DNA of 64,000 bases, taken from positions 62,001 through 126,000 of the forward strand of contig NZ_JADMLG010000018.1 in assembly GCF_015674855.1 (NCBI RefSeq), read 5' to 3'. Below, piece after piece: positions 7,219 through 15,551 of the stretch (its first letter is position 1; every line of letters begins with the position of its first letter). The position numbers and the translations under genes are program-made. Below the pieces are notes generated by a model. The model ran no database searches. It was not told the origin of the DNA and saw only the letters and a list, made by a program, of their open reading frames with translations. The DNA comes from Nocardia bovistercoris. GTDB taxonomy: Bacteria > Actinomycetota > Actinomycetes > Mycobacteriales > Mycobacteriaceae.

Positions 7219-8454
7219 ATGACCGAAGTCGTCGGAAAGCTCCGTCTCGACGGGTCGAAGGAATTGCTCGCGCGCGGCAGGTCGGTCGATGCCACCCTGT
7301 CCGAGGAAGACTACGTGATCGCTCGGGACCGTCTGGTGGAGGGCGCGTACCCGATCTTCGGCGAACGTGCCCGCGGCGCGCGGGTGTGGGATGTGGACGG
7401 CAACGAATATCTCGACTTCATGCTGGCCTACGGCACGATCATCCTCGGCCACGCCGACCCGGCGGTCTCGGACGCGGCGCGGCGTGAGATCGAGGAGGGC
7501 TTCTCGATCACGCTACGCAAGCGGATTCACGTCGAGCTGGCCGAGCGGCTGGTGGCGACCATCCCCGGGGCGGAACGGGTCTTCATTCTCAAAACCGGGT
7601 CCGACGCCACCAGCGCGGCGGTACGGCTGGCGCGCGCGTACACCGGTCGCGACCGGGTGGTGCGCTGGGGTTACAACGGCTGGCACGACTGGGCGGCGCA
7701 GCGCCCCGGCGGCATACCGGACACGGTGCGTTCCCAGGTCGCTACGTTCGACTACAACGATTTGGACAGTCTGCGTACGGTATTCGAGCGCCACTGCGGC
7801 GAGATTGCCTGCCTGCTGCTGATGCCGTTCGAATTGGAAGCGCCCGCACCGGGTTTCCTTCAGGGCGCGATCGACATCGCGCACGAGCACGGCGCGCTGG
7901 TGGTCTTCGACGAGATGCGTTCGGGATTCCGTGTCTCGTTGGGCGGCGCGCAGGAATTGTTCGGTGTGCGAGCCGATCTAGCGACCTTCAGCAAGGCCAT
8001 GGCCAATGGCTGGGCGGTATCGGCACTCACCGGACGCGCCGATGTGATGGCCATGGTCGGCAGGACCCACATCTCCTCCACCTTCTATAGCAATACGGTG
8101 TCCATGGCCGCGGCGGTCGCGACGATCGACCAACTCGCCGACGGTTCGGCGCTGGCCAGGATCGAGACCATGGGCAGGCGTTTACAGGACGGGCTCGCGG
8201 CGTCGGCGCGCGAGCACGGTGTTCCCGCGCGGATGCTCGGGGTACCGCAGATGCCGTTCCTCGCCTTCGATCATCCCGCCCCGGAACGCGCACAGGCGCT
8301 GCGTGACACATTCTTCGCCGAGACCACCCGCCGCGGGGTGCTGCTGCACCCGACACACCACTGGTTCGTGTGCGCGGCCACCACCGACGCCGACATCGAG
8401 TTCGCACTCGACGCGGGCGAGCAGGCGATGCGGCTGGCGGCGGGTGTGGCATGA
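7219..8454 (+). CDS. Class III PLP aminotransferase (glutamate-1-semialdehyde aminomutase-like), aminocyclitol amination
   Basis: 411 residues. The N-terminal RGARVWDVDGNEYLDFMLAY, GSDATSAAVRLARAYTGR, LVVFDEMRSGFR and the PLP-lysine segment ATFSKAMANGWAVSALTGR identify a class III aminotransferase of the glutamate-1-semialdehyde group. In natural-product clusters such enzymes aminate keto-sugars and keto-cyclitols. Together with the inositol dehydrogenase at 15548 it would turn an inosose into an amino-inositol, the amine of a hygromycin A-type molecule. RBS GGGAGGACAGG precedes the ATG at 7219. It is not the housekeeping hemL because of its cluster context and divergence. Confidence 0.9.
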   Translation: MTEVVGKLRLDGSKELLARGRSVDATLSEEDYVIARDRLVEGAYPIFGERARGARVWDVDGNEYLDFMLAYGTIILGHADPAVSDAARREIEEGFSITLRKRIHVELAERLVATIPGAERVFILKTGSDATSAAVRLARAYTGRDRVVRWGYNGWHDWAAQRPGGIPDTVRSQVATFDYNDLDSLRTVFERHCGEIACLLLMPFELEAPAPGFLQGAIDIAHEHGALVVFDEMRSGFRVSLGGAQELFGVRADLATFSKAMANGWAVSALTGRADVMAMVGRTHISSTFYSNTVSMAAAVATIDQLADGSALARIETMGRRLQDGLAASAREHGVPARMLGVPQMPFLAFDHPAPERAQALRDTFFAETTRRGVLLHPTHHWFVCAATTDADIEFALDAGEQAMRLAAGVA

Positions 8455-8708
8455 GCGCGAGCACCGATGTGGCGATCTCGGCGATGCTGCGGACCCGACT
8501 GGCCCGGCGCCTAGGCGAGGAGGACGCGCTGTCCTGGCTGAGCGACACCGAACCGCTGGCCGAGGCCGGGGTCGATTCGATCCTGATCATCGGGATCGTC
8601 GGCGAACTGGAACAGCAACTCGGCGTCACCCTCGGTGACGACGCGGTGCTGGAGGCGGCGACCATCGGTTCGCTCGCGGCCGCGCTGAGCCGAGGGGAAC
8701 GCTCGTGA
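8451..8708 (+). CDS. Acyl carrier protein
   Basis: 85 residues with the phosphopantetheine attachment motif AGVDSILIIGIVGELE (Ser43) and typical helix lengths. It overlaps the aminotransferase stop (ATGA) and the following ketosynthase start (GTGA), so it is coupled to both. It is one of two carrier proteins in the cluster (the other at 12176); one may load the aromatic starter and the other the extender. Confidence 0.9.
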   Translation: MSASTDVAISAMLRTRLARRLGEEDALSWLSDTEPLAEAGVDSILIIGIVGELEQQLGVTLGDDAVLEAATIGSLAAALSRGERS

Positions 8709-10048
8709 GTGTAGGAACGCGGCCCGACCGGTCGCAGACCTCGATCACCGCCGACACCGTCGCGATCACCGCGCTCGGCGTCTGCGGCCCGAGCGGAGTC
8801 GGGGTGCGCGCCCTGTGGACGGCGCTGGCCGATGGTGTGTCGCATCTGCCTCCCATCACCGAGTTCGATGTCTCGGCGGCCACCGTGCGCCGCGCGGGCC
8901 GGGTACCAGGCGTCAGTCCCGAAGCACGCGACGGCACCGGCGACGGGCCGGGATGGCGCGCGCTCGACCTCGCGGAAATTGCTGTGCGCGAGGCGATATC
9001 GGGCCTGGACGCGGACGCGCTGGAACGGACCGCGCTGGTACTCGGCACCACCGACCCCGGTGCGGTGCCACCGCGGCACGGGCAGATGGCGGGTGATCTC
9101 GCCGCGGCCTGCGCCCGGCGGGTCGGCTTGGGCGGGGAGGCAATCACGGTCGCGAGCGCGTCGGCCGCGGGCGCGGCGGCCATCGGCATCGCGCGCGATC
9201 TGATCGCCACCGGCGCCGCGCCCTCGGTCATCGCGGGCGGCGCCGACGCGGTGACCGATATGGCCTTCCTCGGATTGAACGCACTGCGCACCCTCGGCCC
9301 GGAGGGATGCAGGCCGTTCAGTTCGCGGCGGCGCGGTATAGGCCTGTCCGAGGGCGCGGCCGTACTGCGGCTCGAACGGCACGCAGGCAGGTCCCCCGAG
9401 GCGGGCGGTGGCGAGTCACCCGAGGTGAACGGCGGCGGGCTGCCCGAGGCGGCGGGGGGCGGCCTGCCCCAGGTGAACGGTGACGGGCGGCCCCGAGTGA
9501 TCGGTGGCGAGTCGCCTGTGTCGGCGGCAGGCGGACCGCCGGTGTCCACGGGTGGCGAATCGCAGGCGGTCGTGCTGGCGGGATGCGGATTGACCAATGC
9601 CACAACGCATCTGGCTGCCCCCGGTGCGGACGGCATCGAGTTGGCGGTGCGCCTCGCGCTGGCCGACGCCGGGCTCGGGCCCGAGGACGTCGATTTCGTC
9701 AATGCCCACGGTCCCGGCACGCGCCGGGGCGACGATGCCGAGATCGCGGCGCTGCGCGCGGTTTTCGGCGCGCGGTTGTCCTCGGTTCCGGTGAACAGCC
9801 TCAAGGGTGTGCTGTGGCATCTACAGGGCGGGGCGGGCGCCGTGGAAGCGCTCGCCTGCGCGCTGTCGCTCATCCACGGTGCGGTCACCCCGACCTGGGG
9901 CTCCGATCCGGTCGATCCGGCCTACGCGGATCTGGACCTGGTCGGCGGCACCGTGCCGCGGCCGGTCCCCGGACTGCGCACCGCCCTGACCATCTCGTGC
10001 GGGCTCGGTGGCATGAACACCGCGCTCGTCCTGCGGAGGCCGTCATGA
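8705..10048 (+). CDS. Beta-ketoacyl synthase homologue with Cys-to-Ser active site and an octapeptide-repeat insert
   Basis: 447 residues with thiolase-fold ketosynthase features: AGGADAVTDMAFLGLNALRTL, PFSSRRRGIGLSEGAA, NAHGPGTRRGDD (His335) and LKGVLWHLQGGAGAVEA (His372). The usual catalytic cysteine of TACSSG is replaced by serine (VASASAAG, Ser153). Between the lobes, residues 230-285, there is an insert of seven 8-residue units of the form [S/L]-P-x-x-x-G-G-x not found in ordinary ketosynthases. It would join the aromatic starter to an extender, act as a chain-length-factor-like partner, or decarboxylate the extender. Starts GTG at 8705 within the ACP stop. Confidence 0.85.
   Translation: MSVGTRPDRSQTSITADTVAITALGVCGPSGVGVRALWTALADGVSHLPPITEFDVSAATVRRAGRVPGVSPEARDGTGDGPGWRALDLAEIAVREAISGLDADALERTALVLGTTDPGAVPPRHGQMAGDLAAACARRVGLGGEAITVASASAAGAAAIGIARDLIATGAAPSVIAGGADAVTDMAFLGLNALRTLGPEGCRPFSSRRRGIGLSEGAAVLRLERHAGRSPEAGGGESPEVNGGGLPEAAGGGLPQVNGDGRPRVIGGESPVSAAGGPPVSTGGESQAVVLAGCGLTNATTHLAAPGADGIELAVRLALADAGLGPEDVDFVNAHGPGTRRGDDAEIAALRAVFGARLSSVPVNSLKGVLWHLQGGAGAVEALACALSLIHGAVTPTWGSDPVDPAYADLDLVGGTVPRPVPGLRTALTISCGLGGMNTALVLRRPS
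9392..9559 (+). repeat. Seven in-frame 24-bp repeats inside the ketosynthase gene
   Basis: Seven consecutive 24-bp units encode SPEAGGGE, SPEVNGGG, LPEAAGGG, LPQVNGDG, RPRVIGGE, SPVSAAGG and PPVSTGGE. The period is exactly eight codons, so the repeat keeps the frame. It lies in a surface-loop position of the ketosynthase fold and probably forms a flexible Pro/Gly linker. Copy number may vary between strains. Confidence 0.9.
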
Positions 10049-10800
10049 ACGAACCCGTCCTGATCACCGCCGCGGTATCGGGTCCGGTGGATACCGAGCC
10101 GCTGTGGCGCGCGCACGCCGCAGGGGCGGACGGAAGGCGCGAGGTCGACAGGCTCACCCGCGCGCTACCCGAACGCATCGCGGAGATCGCGGGCGCCGCG
10201 TTGGAGAACGGCCCCGACCCCGAGCGCACCGGCTGCGTCGTGGGTTCGGCCTACGGGTCGGGTCACGTCGCCGAGACCATCCGTGCCAGGCTCGACGCGG
10301 ACGCCCGATCCTCGCTGGCACCGGAATCGTTCATCTACTTCAACGCGCACGGCATCACGTCCCTGCTGTGCCTGCGGCATCGGCTGCGAGGGTTCAGCAC
10401 GACGATTCTCGGAGCCGAGGCGGGTATGCAGGCGCTCGCGGTCGCGCTGCGCAGGTTGCGGATGGACCCGAGCCGTCCGCTGCTCTGCGGCGGCTACGAG
10501 ATGCTGAGTCCGGCCGCCGCTGCGGCATTGCACACCGACCGCACGCCGGGTTCGGTGGCATTCCTGGTGTTGGAGAGCGCGTACGAAGCCCGTGCTCGCG
10601 GCGCTTCTGTGCTGGCTACGATCGACTCGGTGCGGACCGAACCGGCGCGGGTCGGCCTCGGCGCCGATGTCGGGGTGAGTGCCCCGATCGCGGCCATCGC
10701 CGCGGCGCTGCGCGATCGGACCCCGGTGGCGGATCCGTTCACCGCGGTCGCGCACGGCGCGCGGCACAGCTACCGCTGCACGGTGGGAGCGGCGGCATGA
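10045..10800 (+). CDS. Truncated ketosynthase-like protein (chain-length-factor-like), no catalytic Cys
   Basis: 251 residues resembling only the N-terminal lobe of ketosynthases: GCVVGSAYGSGHVAETI, ESFIYFNAHGITSLLCLRHR, STTILGAEAGMQALAVAL and PLLCGGYEML. Where ketosynthases have Ala-Cys-x-x-Gly this protein has Ala-Glu-Ala-Gly, and the C-lobe histidines are absent. It therefore cannot condense by itself and probably pairs with the upstream ketosynthase, as chain-length factors do in type II systems. ATG 10045 overlaps the previous stop and its own end overlaps the ligase start. Confidence 0.75.
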   Translation: MNEPVLITAAVSGPVDTEPLWRAHAAGADGRREVDRLTRALPERIAEIAGAALENGPDPERTGCVVGSAYGSGHVAETIRARLDADARSSLAPESFIYFNAHGITSLLCLRHRLRGFSTTILGAEAGMQALAVALRRLRMDPSRPLLCGGYEMLSPAAAAALHTDRTPGSVAFLVLESAYEARARGASVLATIDSVRTEPARVGLGADVGVSAPIAAIAAALRDRTPVADPFTAVAHGARHSYRCTVGAAA

Positions 10801-12161
10801 GCGCTGAAGATGTCCTGCTCGACGTGCTGACCTTCCATATCCGCCGTGGCCGTGGCGAGCGCGCGGCCGTCCTCGATCAGGACGGGACGACCACCTACGC
10901 CGAGTTGGCGCGGTCCGTGGAACAGCGTGTTCGCGAGTTGCGCACGGCGGGTGTGCGCGCGGGCACTCCGGTCGGCGTCGTGATGACCGCGCGCGTGCGC
11001 TCGATCGTCGACTTCGCCGCCGCCAACGCGATCGGTGCGGCGGTTCTGGTTCTGCAGGAACGGATGGTCGCCGGGGAGCGCACCGCCGCGCTGAGCGACT
11101 TCGGTGCCGCGCGGGTGATCGGACCGGACGGCATCGACGGTCCGCGCTCGCGCGATCGGCGCCACGACGAGTCGACGTTCGCGGTGACGAGTTCCGGCAC
11201 CACCGGTCGTCCGAAGGTCATCTCCCGCGCGTGGGCGGGCACATTGCGCAACTCGGCGGACTTCGCGCGGACATTCGGTATCGACGTCGACGACATCGTG
11301 CTCACCACCAGCCCGCTCGGCCACAGTTACGCCATCGAGGCGGGCACCTTCGCGGTGTTCCGCGCGGGCGCGTGCCAGATGGTCCCCGAGGGACCGCTGA
11401 GCCCGGCCAGGGCACGGACGCTGATCGAGCGGCACCGGCCGACGATCCTGCAGACGGTTCCCATCGTCCTGGACTGGTGGGGACGCGGCGGTGTCGCGCG
11501 GGCGACGCCGTGGCGCCGCTGCGTGAGCGCTGGGGAGGCGCTGCCCGCGCCTGCGGCCGCGCGTTGGCGCGCCGAGGAGGTTCCGGTCTTCGACCACTAC
11601 GGCAACTCGGAGCTGGGCCAGCTCACCCTCGATCCCGACGGCGGTTCCTTGACCGCAGGGGTGGGTCGGGCGCTTCCCGACGTGCAACTGCGGGCGGGCG
11701 AGGGGTCACCGGCGCCGGTTTCGGCCCGCGTCACCGGACTGGCACCCGTGCGGTTCGAGGCGGGCGCACCGGTTCCGTTGGCCGACGCCGACGGCTGGGT
11801 CACCACCGGTGACCTCGGGGTGATCGAGCGCGACGGCCTGCGCCTGACCGGGCGCGGCGACATGGTCATCAATATCGGCGGCAACAAGGTCTCGCCCATC
11901 GAGGTCGAGGAGGTCATGCGCTCGCTGCCCGGTGTCGAGGACTGCGCGGTCGTCGGCCGCCACGGCCCGGACGGGCGGCGCCAGGTGTGGGCCTTCGTCG
12001 AAGCCGACGACGTGGCCTTCGACGCCGCCGCACTGCGGCGCCGGGCGGGGGAGGTACTGACCTCGTTCAAGGTGCCCGCGGTGATCCGCCGCGTCGACGC
12101 ACTGCCGAGGACGGGCAGCGGAAAACTGCGCCGCGGCCTGCTGATCGAGGACGAAAGCTGA
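10797..12161 (+). CDS. Acyl-activating (ANL superfamily) ligase for the aromatic acid
   Basis: 454 residues with ANL core motifs in order: VTSSGTTGRPKVISR (A3, ATP loop), YGNSELGQ (A5), DGWVTTGDLG (A7), RLTGRGDMVINIGGNKVSP (A8) and the catalytic lysine in PRTGSGKLRRG (A10). It adenylates a carboxylic acid and transfers it to CoA or a carrier protein. A carrier-protein gene follows 14 bp later and chorismate lyase is at the head of the operon, so 4-hydroxybenzoate is the likely substrate. An alternative is activation of the finished acrylate before amide formation. Confidence 0.9.
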   Translation: MSAEDVLLDVLTFHIRRGRGERAAVLDQDGTTTYAELARSVEQRVRELRTAGVRAGTPVGVVMTARVRSIVDFAAANAIGAAVLVLQERMVAGERTAALSDFGAARVIGPDGIDGPRSRDRRHDESTFAVTSSGTTGRPKVISRAWAGTLRNSADFARTFGIDVDDIVLTTSPLGHSYAIEAGTFAVFRAGACQMVPEGPLSPARARTLIERHRPTILQTVPIVLDWWGRGGVARATPWRRCVSAGEALPAPAAARWRAEEVPVFDHYGNSELGQLTLDPDGGSLTAGVGRALPDVQLRAGEGSPAPVSARVTGLAPVRFEAGAPVPLADADGWVTTGDLGVIERDGLRLTGRGDMVINIGGNKVSPIEVEEVMRSLPGVEDCAVVGRHGPDGRRQVWAFVEADDVAFDAAALRRRAGEVLTSFKVPAVIRRVDALPRTGSGKLRRGLLIEDES

Positions 12162-12175
12162 CGGAGGAGAAATCC

Positions 12176-12475
12176 ATGACCGAGAACCCGACCCGTACCG
12201 ACCGGGCCACCGACGAGCGCGACATCGTGATGGATCTCATCATCGCGGTGTTGTCCGAGCGGCCGCATCTGCCGAACTCGCTGGACGCGACGACGACCCT
12301 GCTGGAGATCGGCATGGACTCGCTCGATCTGATCGTCGTGTTCGCCCGATTCGAGGAGCGTTGGGCCGTGCCCTACAGCGAGGAGGAGACCGACTGGACC
12401 GTCTTCGAGACCCTCGGCGCGCTCGCGGACACACTGGTCGCTCGCGCGCACGCCGCGGGACGGGACCTGCGATGA
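12176..12475 (+). CDS. Acyl carrier protein (second)
   Basis: 99 residues with the attachment motif LLEIGMDSLDLIVVFARFEE (Ser49). A good RBS, GGAGGAG, precedes ATG 12176. It sits between the ligase and the BtrH-like acyltransferase and is coupled to the latter by an ATGA overlap, suggesting that it carries the acyl group handed to the amine acceptor. Confidence 0.9.
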   Translation: MTENPTRTDRATDERDIVMDLIIAVLSERPHLPNSLDATTTLLEIGMDSLDLIVVFARFEERWAVPYSEEETDWTVFETLGALADTLVARAHAAGRDLR

Positions 12476-13506
12476 CCGCGGTCGCGCGGCCCGAGCCCGC
12501 TTTCGACCAGCGCGGCGCGCTCGGGTGGAACGATCGGGCCCTGGACGGGCTGAACTGCGTACTGCGGTGTGTCGAGGCGGTTCTGCGCTTCCGTGGACTC
12601 GAACCGCTCCCGGTGGCGCGGGCACTCAACGGCGCGCTCGACCCGGTCGGGCGCGATCTGGCCAGGGATTTCGACGGATGCCAGGTGCGTTACCGCACCG
12701 ACTTCGACGACGGTGCCCGCAATCTGCCCTTCGTCCTGGATCGGCTCGACGCGGGCGAACCGGTCATGGTGCTGCCGGACCGGTTCCACCTGCCCGGCGA
12801 CGTCTACGAAGGGCGCTACCACTTCCACGATCACGCGGTCCTCGCGACCGGATGGTCCCCGCACCGGCGCGAGATGACGGTATTGGATACCGACGCCGAT
12901 GCCGCGGACGGATTCCGGCGCCGCTGGGTGATCACCGATGCCACGGCGCGGCTGTTCACCTGGGTCGGCACGGTCGAGACGACCGGGACACCGGACGACC
13001 GCTCCGGCGCGGTGTACTTCGCCGAGCGGGTCGGTCGCGACACACCGCTGCTGATCGCAGGCGCCACCGCGCTCGGTGCCCTCCTGGACGAACTCGGCGC
13101 CGAGGGACTGGGACTCGTGACCGCCCGCGCCCTGCACGTTCTGGTCCTCGGCGACATCCAGCCCCTGCTGTTCGTCTACGCCAACGCGCTGTCGGTGACC
13201 GAGGACGGACTGCCGCCCGCGGTGGCCGAGGTGCGTTCGGCCGCCGCGGCGGCGCGCGTGTGCGCCAAGCGGTTGGGGCTCGCCCTCATCGCCGCGCACG
13301 AGAACGCCGATCCCGCGGCGACCTACCCGAGGGTGTTGGTACTGGCGGGTCCGCTGCGCAGCGCACTGGACGAACTGGGCGCGGCGTTGGTCGCCGCGGG
13401 CGGCACCGAGGGGCCGCGCGATCCGACGGCGCTGCCGCGGCTGCGGACGCGGTTCGCGCATATCGAACGGACCTGCTTCCCGATCTCCGAAAGCGCTGCC
13501 GGATGA
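12472..13506 (+). CDS. BtrH-like acyltransferase (amide formation from acyl-ACP)
   Basis: 344 residues. Near the N-terminus LNCVLRCVEAVLRFRG places a cysteine (Cys29) where the butirosin protein BtrH family (BtrH_N, papain-like fold) has its nucleophile. A later YHFHDHAVLATGW (His121) followed by VLDTDAD (Asp139) fits the His/Asp of the triad. BtrH transfers an acyl group from a carrier protein to an aminoglycoside amine. Here it would transfer the aryl-acrylate from the adjacent carrier protein to the amino-inositol, making the amide of a hygromycin A-like product. Family call is from motif order; remote similarity. Confidence 0.72.
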   Translation: MTAVARPEPAFDQRGALGWNDRALDGLNCVLRCVEAVLRFRGLEPLPVARALNGALDPVGRDLARDFDGCQVRYRTDFDDGARNLPFVLDRLDAGEPVMVLPDRFHLPGDVYEGRYHFHDHAVLATGWSPHRREMTVLDTDADAADGFRRRWVITDATARLFTWVGTVETTGTPDDRSGAVYFAERVGRDTPLLIAGATALGALLDELGAEGLGLVTARALHVLVLGDIQPLLFVYANALSVTEDGLPPAVAEVRSAAAAARVCAKRLGLALIAAHENADPAATYPRVLVLAGPLRSALDELGAALVAAGGTEGPRDPTALPRLRTRFAHIERTCFPISESAAG

Positions 13507-14243
13507 GCGCGCCGGTGGCGCTGGTGACCGGCGGATCGGGTCCGCTCGGCACGGCGATCGTCCGTGCGCTGGCCGGTTCCGGATATTCGGTCGCGGTGCA
13601 CGCTCATCGCAATGCCGAGGGCGCGAAGGCGGCCGCGGAGGACGTGCGCGTGTTCGGTGCGAAGTCGGAGGTGATATCGGCCGACCTCGCGGCACCGCAG
13701 GCACCCGAGCAGATGGTGCGGCGGGTGGTCGCCGAGTTCGGCGGGCTCGACACCCTCGTCGTCAACCACGGCGTGCATCGGGACCGGCCCGTGGTCGCCG
13801 TCAGCGATACCGAATGGGACGAGCAGATGGACACCAATCTGGCGGGTACGTTCCGCAGCGTGCGCGCGGCACTACGGGTGATGACCCGCAGGTCGAGGGG
13901 GCGGCTGGTACTCGTGTCCTCGGTCGCCGGGCTGCGCGGGCAGCCGGGCCAGGCGGTGTACGCGGCGAGCAAGGCAGGCCTGCACGGCCTGATGTGGACC
14001 ACCGCGCGCGAATACGGCCGGTTCGGGATCACCTGCAACTGCGTGGCCCCTGGCTTGGTCGCCGATTCGCCCGCGCACGCGAGCATGTCGGATCGGGCGC
14101 GGCACTCGGTGATCGAGCGCACGCCGCTGGGCCGGGCGGGCCGGGCCGAGGAGATCGCCGCGGTGGTGGCCTTCCTGTGCTCGCCCGCGGCCTCCTATGT
14201 CTCCGGACAGGTGATTGCGGTCGACGGTGGGATGACGAGCTGA
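13503..14243 (+). CDS. SDR ketoreductase (FabG-like)
   Basis: 246 residues with TGGSGPLG cofactor motif, NHGVHRD (variant of NNAG), LVSSVAG with the catalytic Ser, YAASKAGLHG with Tyr-x-x-x-Lys and the C-terminal SYVSGQVIAVDGGM typical of FabG-type 3-oxoacyl-ACP reductases. It would reduce the beta-keto group after chain extension, ahead of dehydration by the MaoC protein at 23043. ATG 13503 overlaps the previous stop. Confidence 0.9.
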   Translation: MSAPVALVTGGSGPLGTAIVRALAGSGYSVAVHAHRNAEGAKAAAEDVRVFGAKSEVISADLAAPQAPEQMVRRVVAEFGGLDTLVVNHGVHRDRPVVAVSDTEWDEQMDTNLAGTFRSVRAALRVMTRRSRGRLVLVSSVAGLRGQPGQAVYAASKAGLHGLMWTTAREYGRFGITCNCVAPGLVADSPAHASMSDRARHSVIERTPLGRAGRAEEIAAVVAFLCSPAASYVSGQVIAVDGGMTS

Positions 14244-14264
14244 TGGAGCCGACGAGGTGGCGCG

Positions 14265-15551
14265 ATGAGTGAGCGAATTCTGTTCTTTCCCTGGGGTTTC
14301 GGAGGTGGTGCGGCCTATACGGGCCGATGCCTGGTACTGGCGCGGGCCCTCGCGGACGCGGGCGACGAGGTGGTCTTCGCCGATACCGGCCTCAACGCCT
14401 TGGTGCGCGAGGCGGGCTTCGCGGTGCTGGAATCCGTTGCGGGCGCGCCACAGCCGAGCGCTCCGCGCTCGATCCCACCGTATCTGCCCTTCGCCGATGT
14501 GGAACGGGTCTTCGCGGTGGCGGCGACCTTCCATCGCGAGGAGCGGGTCCGCGCGCGGCTCGACGCCGACGCCGAACTGATCCGGCGATACGCGCCGACG
14601 GCGGTGGTCATCGACATGTCGCCGACCGCGGCGCTGGCCGCGCGGGCGGCGGGCGTGCCCGTGATCTCCTTGGCTGACGCCGATTTCGTGACCCACCGCG
14701 CCAACGGCTGGATGCCGTGGTCGACGGTGGCACCGCGCGCGCTGCTCCCGCATCCGCCGAGTCTGCCCGTATGGGACGGCATCTCGCGCGAACTGGGGCT
14801 CGGCCCGGTCGAGCGGGCCGAACATCTGCTGTGGGGCGAGCGCACGCTGATCTCGAGCCATCCCGACCTGGAGCGGGTCGGCGGACCCGCCTTTCGCGGC
14901 GAGGTGGCCTACGTCGGTCCCATGTACTGGAATCCGCCACGTCCGGACGGTGATCCGCCGCCGGAGACCGACCTGCCGAAGGTCTATGTCACCATCGGCA
15001 GCGGCGGCATCGCGGGAAAGCGGGCGTTGGACACCGTTTTCGCTGCCTGCGCCGGTCGGCCGTGGTCGGTCTACGTGTCCGCCGGGTCGGTCGACACCAC
15101 CGAGTCGACCGTGCCGGACAATGTCCGCCTGGCCGGATTCACGGGTTTGGATACGCCGCTGGCCTGGGCGGACGCGGTGGTCAGCCACGGTGGCTCGGCG
15201 ACGGTGCTGGCCACCCTCGCGCACGGAAAGCCGTCGGTCGTCATGCCGTTCATGTCCGAACAGGAGATGAACGGCAGGCAGTTGATCGCGGATACCGGCG
15301 CGGGTGTGCTGCTGCGCACCAGCGCCACCACCACGCACGGACGGCTGGAGTTCACCGACCGGTACTCCGGGCCGTCGCGGCAGCCGTACGTCGGCGTCGA
15401 CGATGTGCGCCTGGGGATCGAGGAGATACTGGGCGACCCCGGTTTCACCGCGTCCGCCCGGTGGTGGGGTACCCGATTGCGCGAGTGCTCGGCTGCGGCC
15501 GACCTCGTCGGGCGCACCCACTCGGCGAGCGCGGTCGGGGTGGGCCGATGA
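14265..15551 (+). CDS. GT1-family glycosyltransferase
   Basis: 428 residues with the GT-B fold signature of macrolide/flavonoid-type GT1 enzymes: ILFFPWGFGGGAAYTGRCLVLARAL at the start, then KVYVTIGSGGIAG and the donor-binding ADAVVSHGGSATVLATLAHGKP. It probably attaches the 6-deoxy-hexofuranose to the phenolic hydroxyl of the aromatic acid. An interesting point is that the donor in this cluster is expected to be GDP-linked while GT1 enzymes usually use UDP/TDP sugars. Start ATG 14265, overlapping the next gene by ATGA. Confidence 0.88.
   Translation: MSERILFFPWGFGGGAAYTGRCLVLARALADAGDEVVFADTGLNALVREAGFAVLESVAGAPQPSAPRSIPPYLPFADVERVFAVAATFHREERVRARLDADAELIRRYAPTAVVIDMSPTAALAARAAGVPVISLADADFVTHRANGWMPWSTVAPRALLPHPPSLPVWDGISRELGLGPVERAEHLLWGERTLISSHPDLERVGGPAFRGEVAYVGPMYWNPPRPDGDPPPETDLPKVYVTIGSGGIAGKRALDTVFAACAGRPWSVYVSAGSVDTTESTVPDNVRLAGFTGLDTPLAWADAVVSHGGSATVLATLAHGKPSVVMPFMSEQEMNGRQLIADTGAGVLLRTSATTTHGRLEFTDRYSGPSRQPYVGVDDVRLGIEEILGDPGFTASARWWGTRLRECSAAADLVGRTHSASAVGVGR

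Noticed and set aside
8027..9382. Long reverse-strand frame of 451 codons opposite the aminotransferase/ACP/KS genes
   Set aside because: No recognisable domain and Arg/Pro/Ser-rich text; it mirrors real, motif-bearing genes on the forward strand and is a high-GC shadow.
9392..9559. CRISPR-like or intergenic repeat array
   Set aside because: The units are contiguous, in frame and codon-periodic inside a ketosynthase; there are no spacers.
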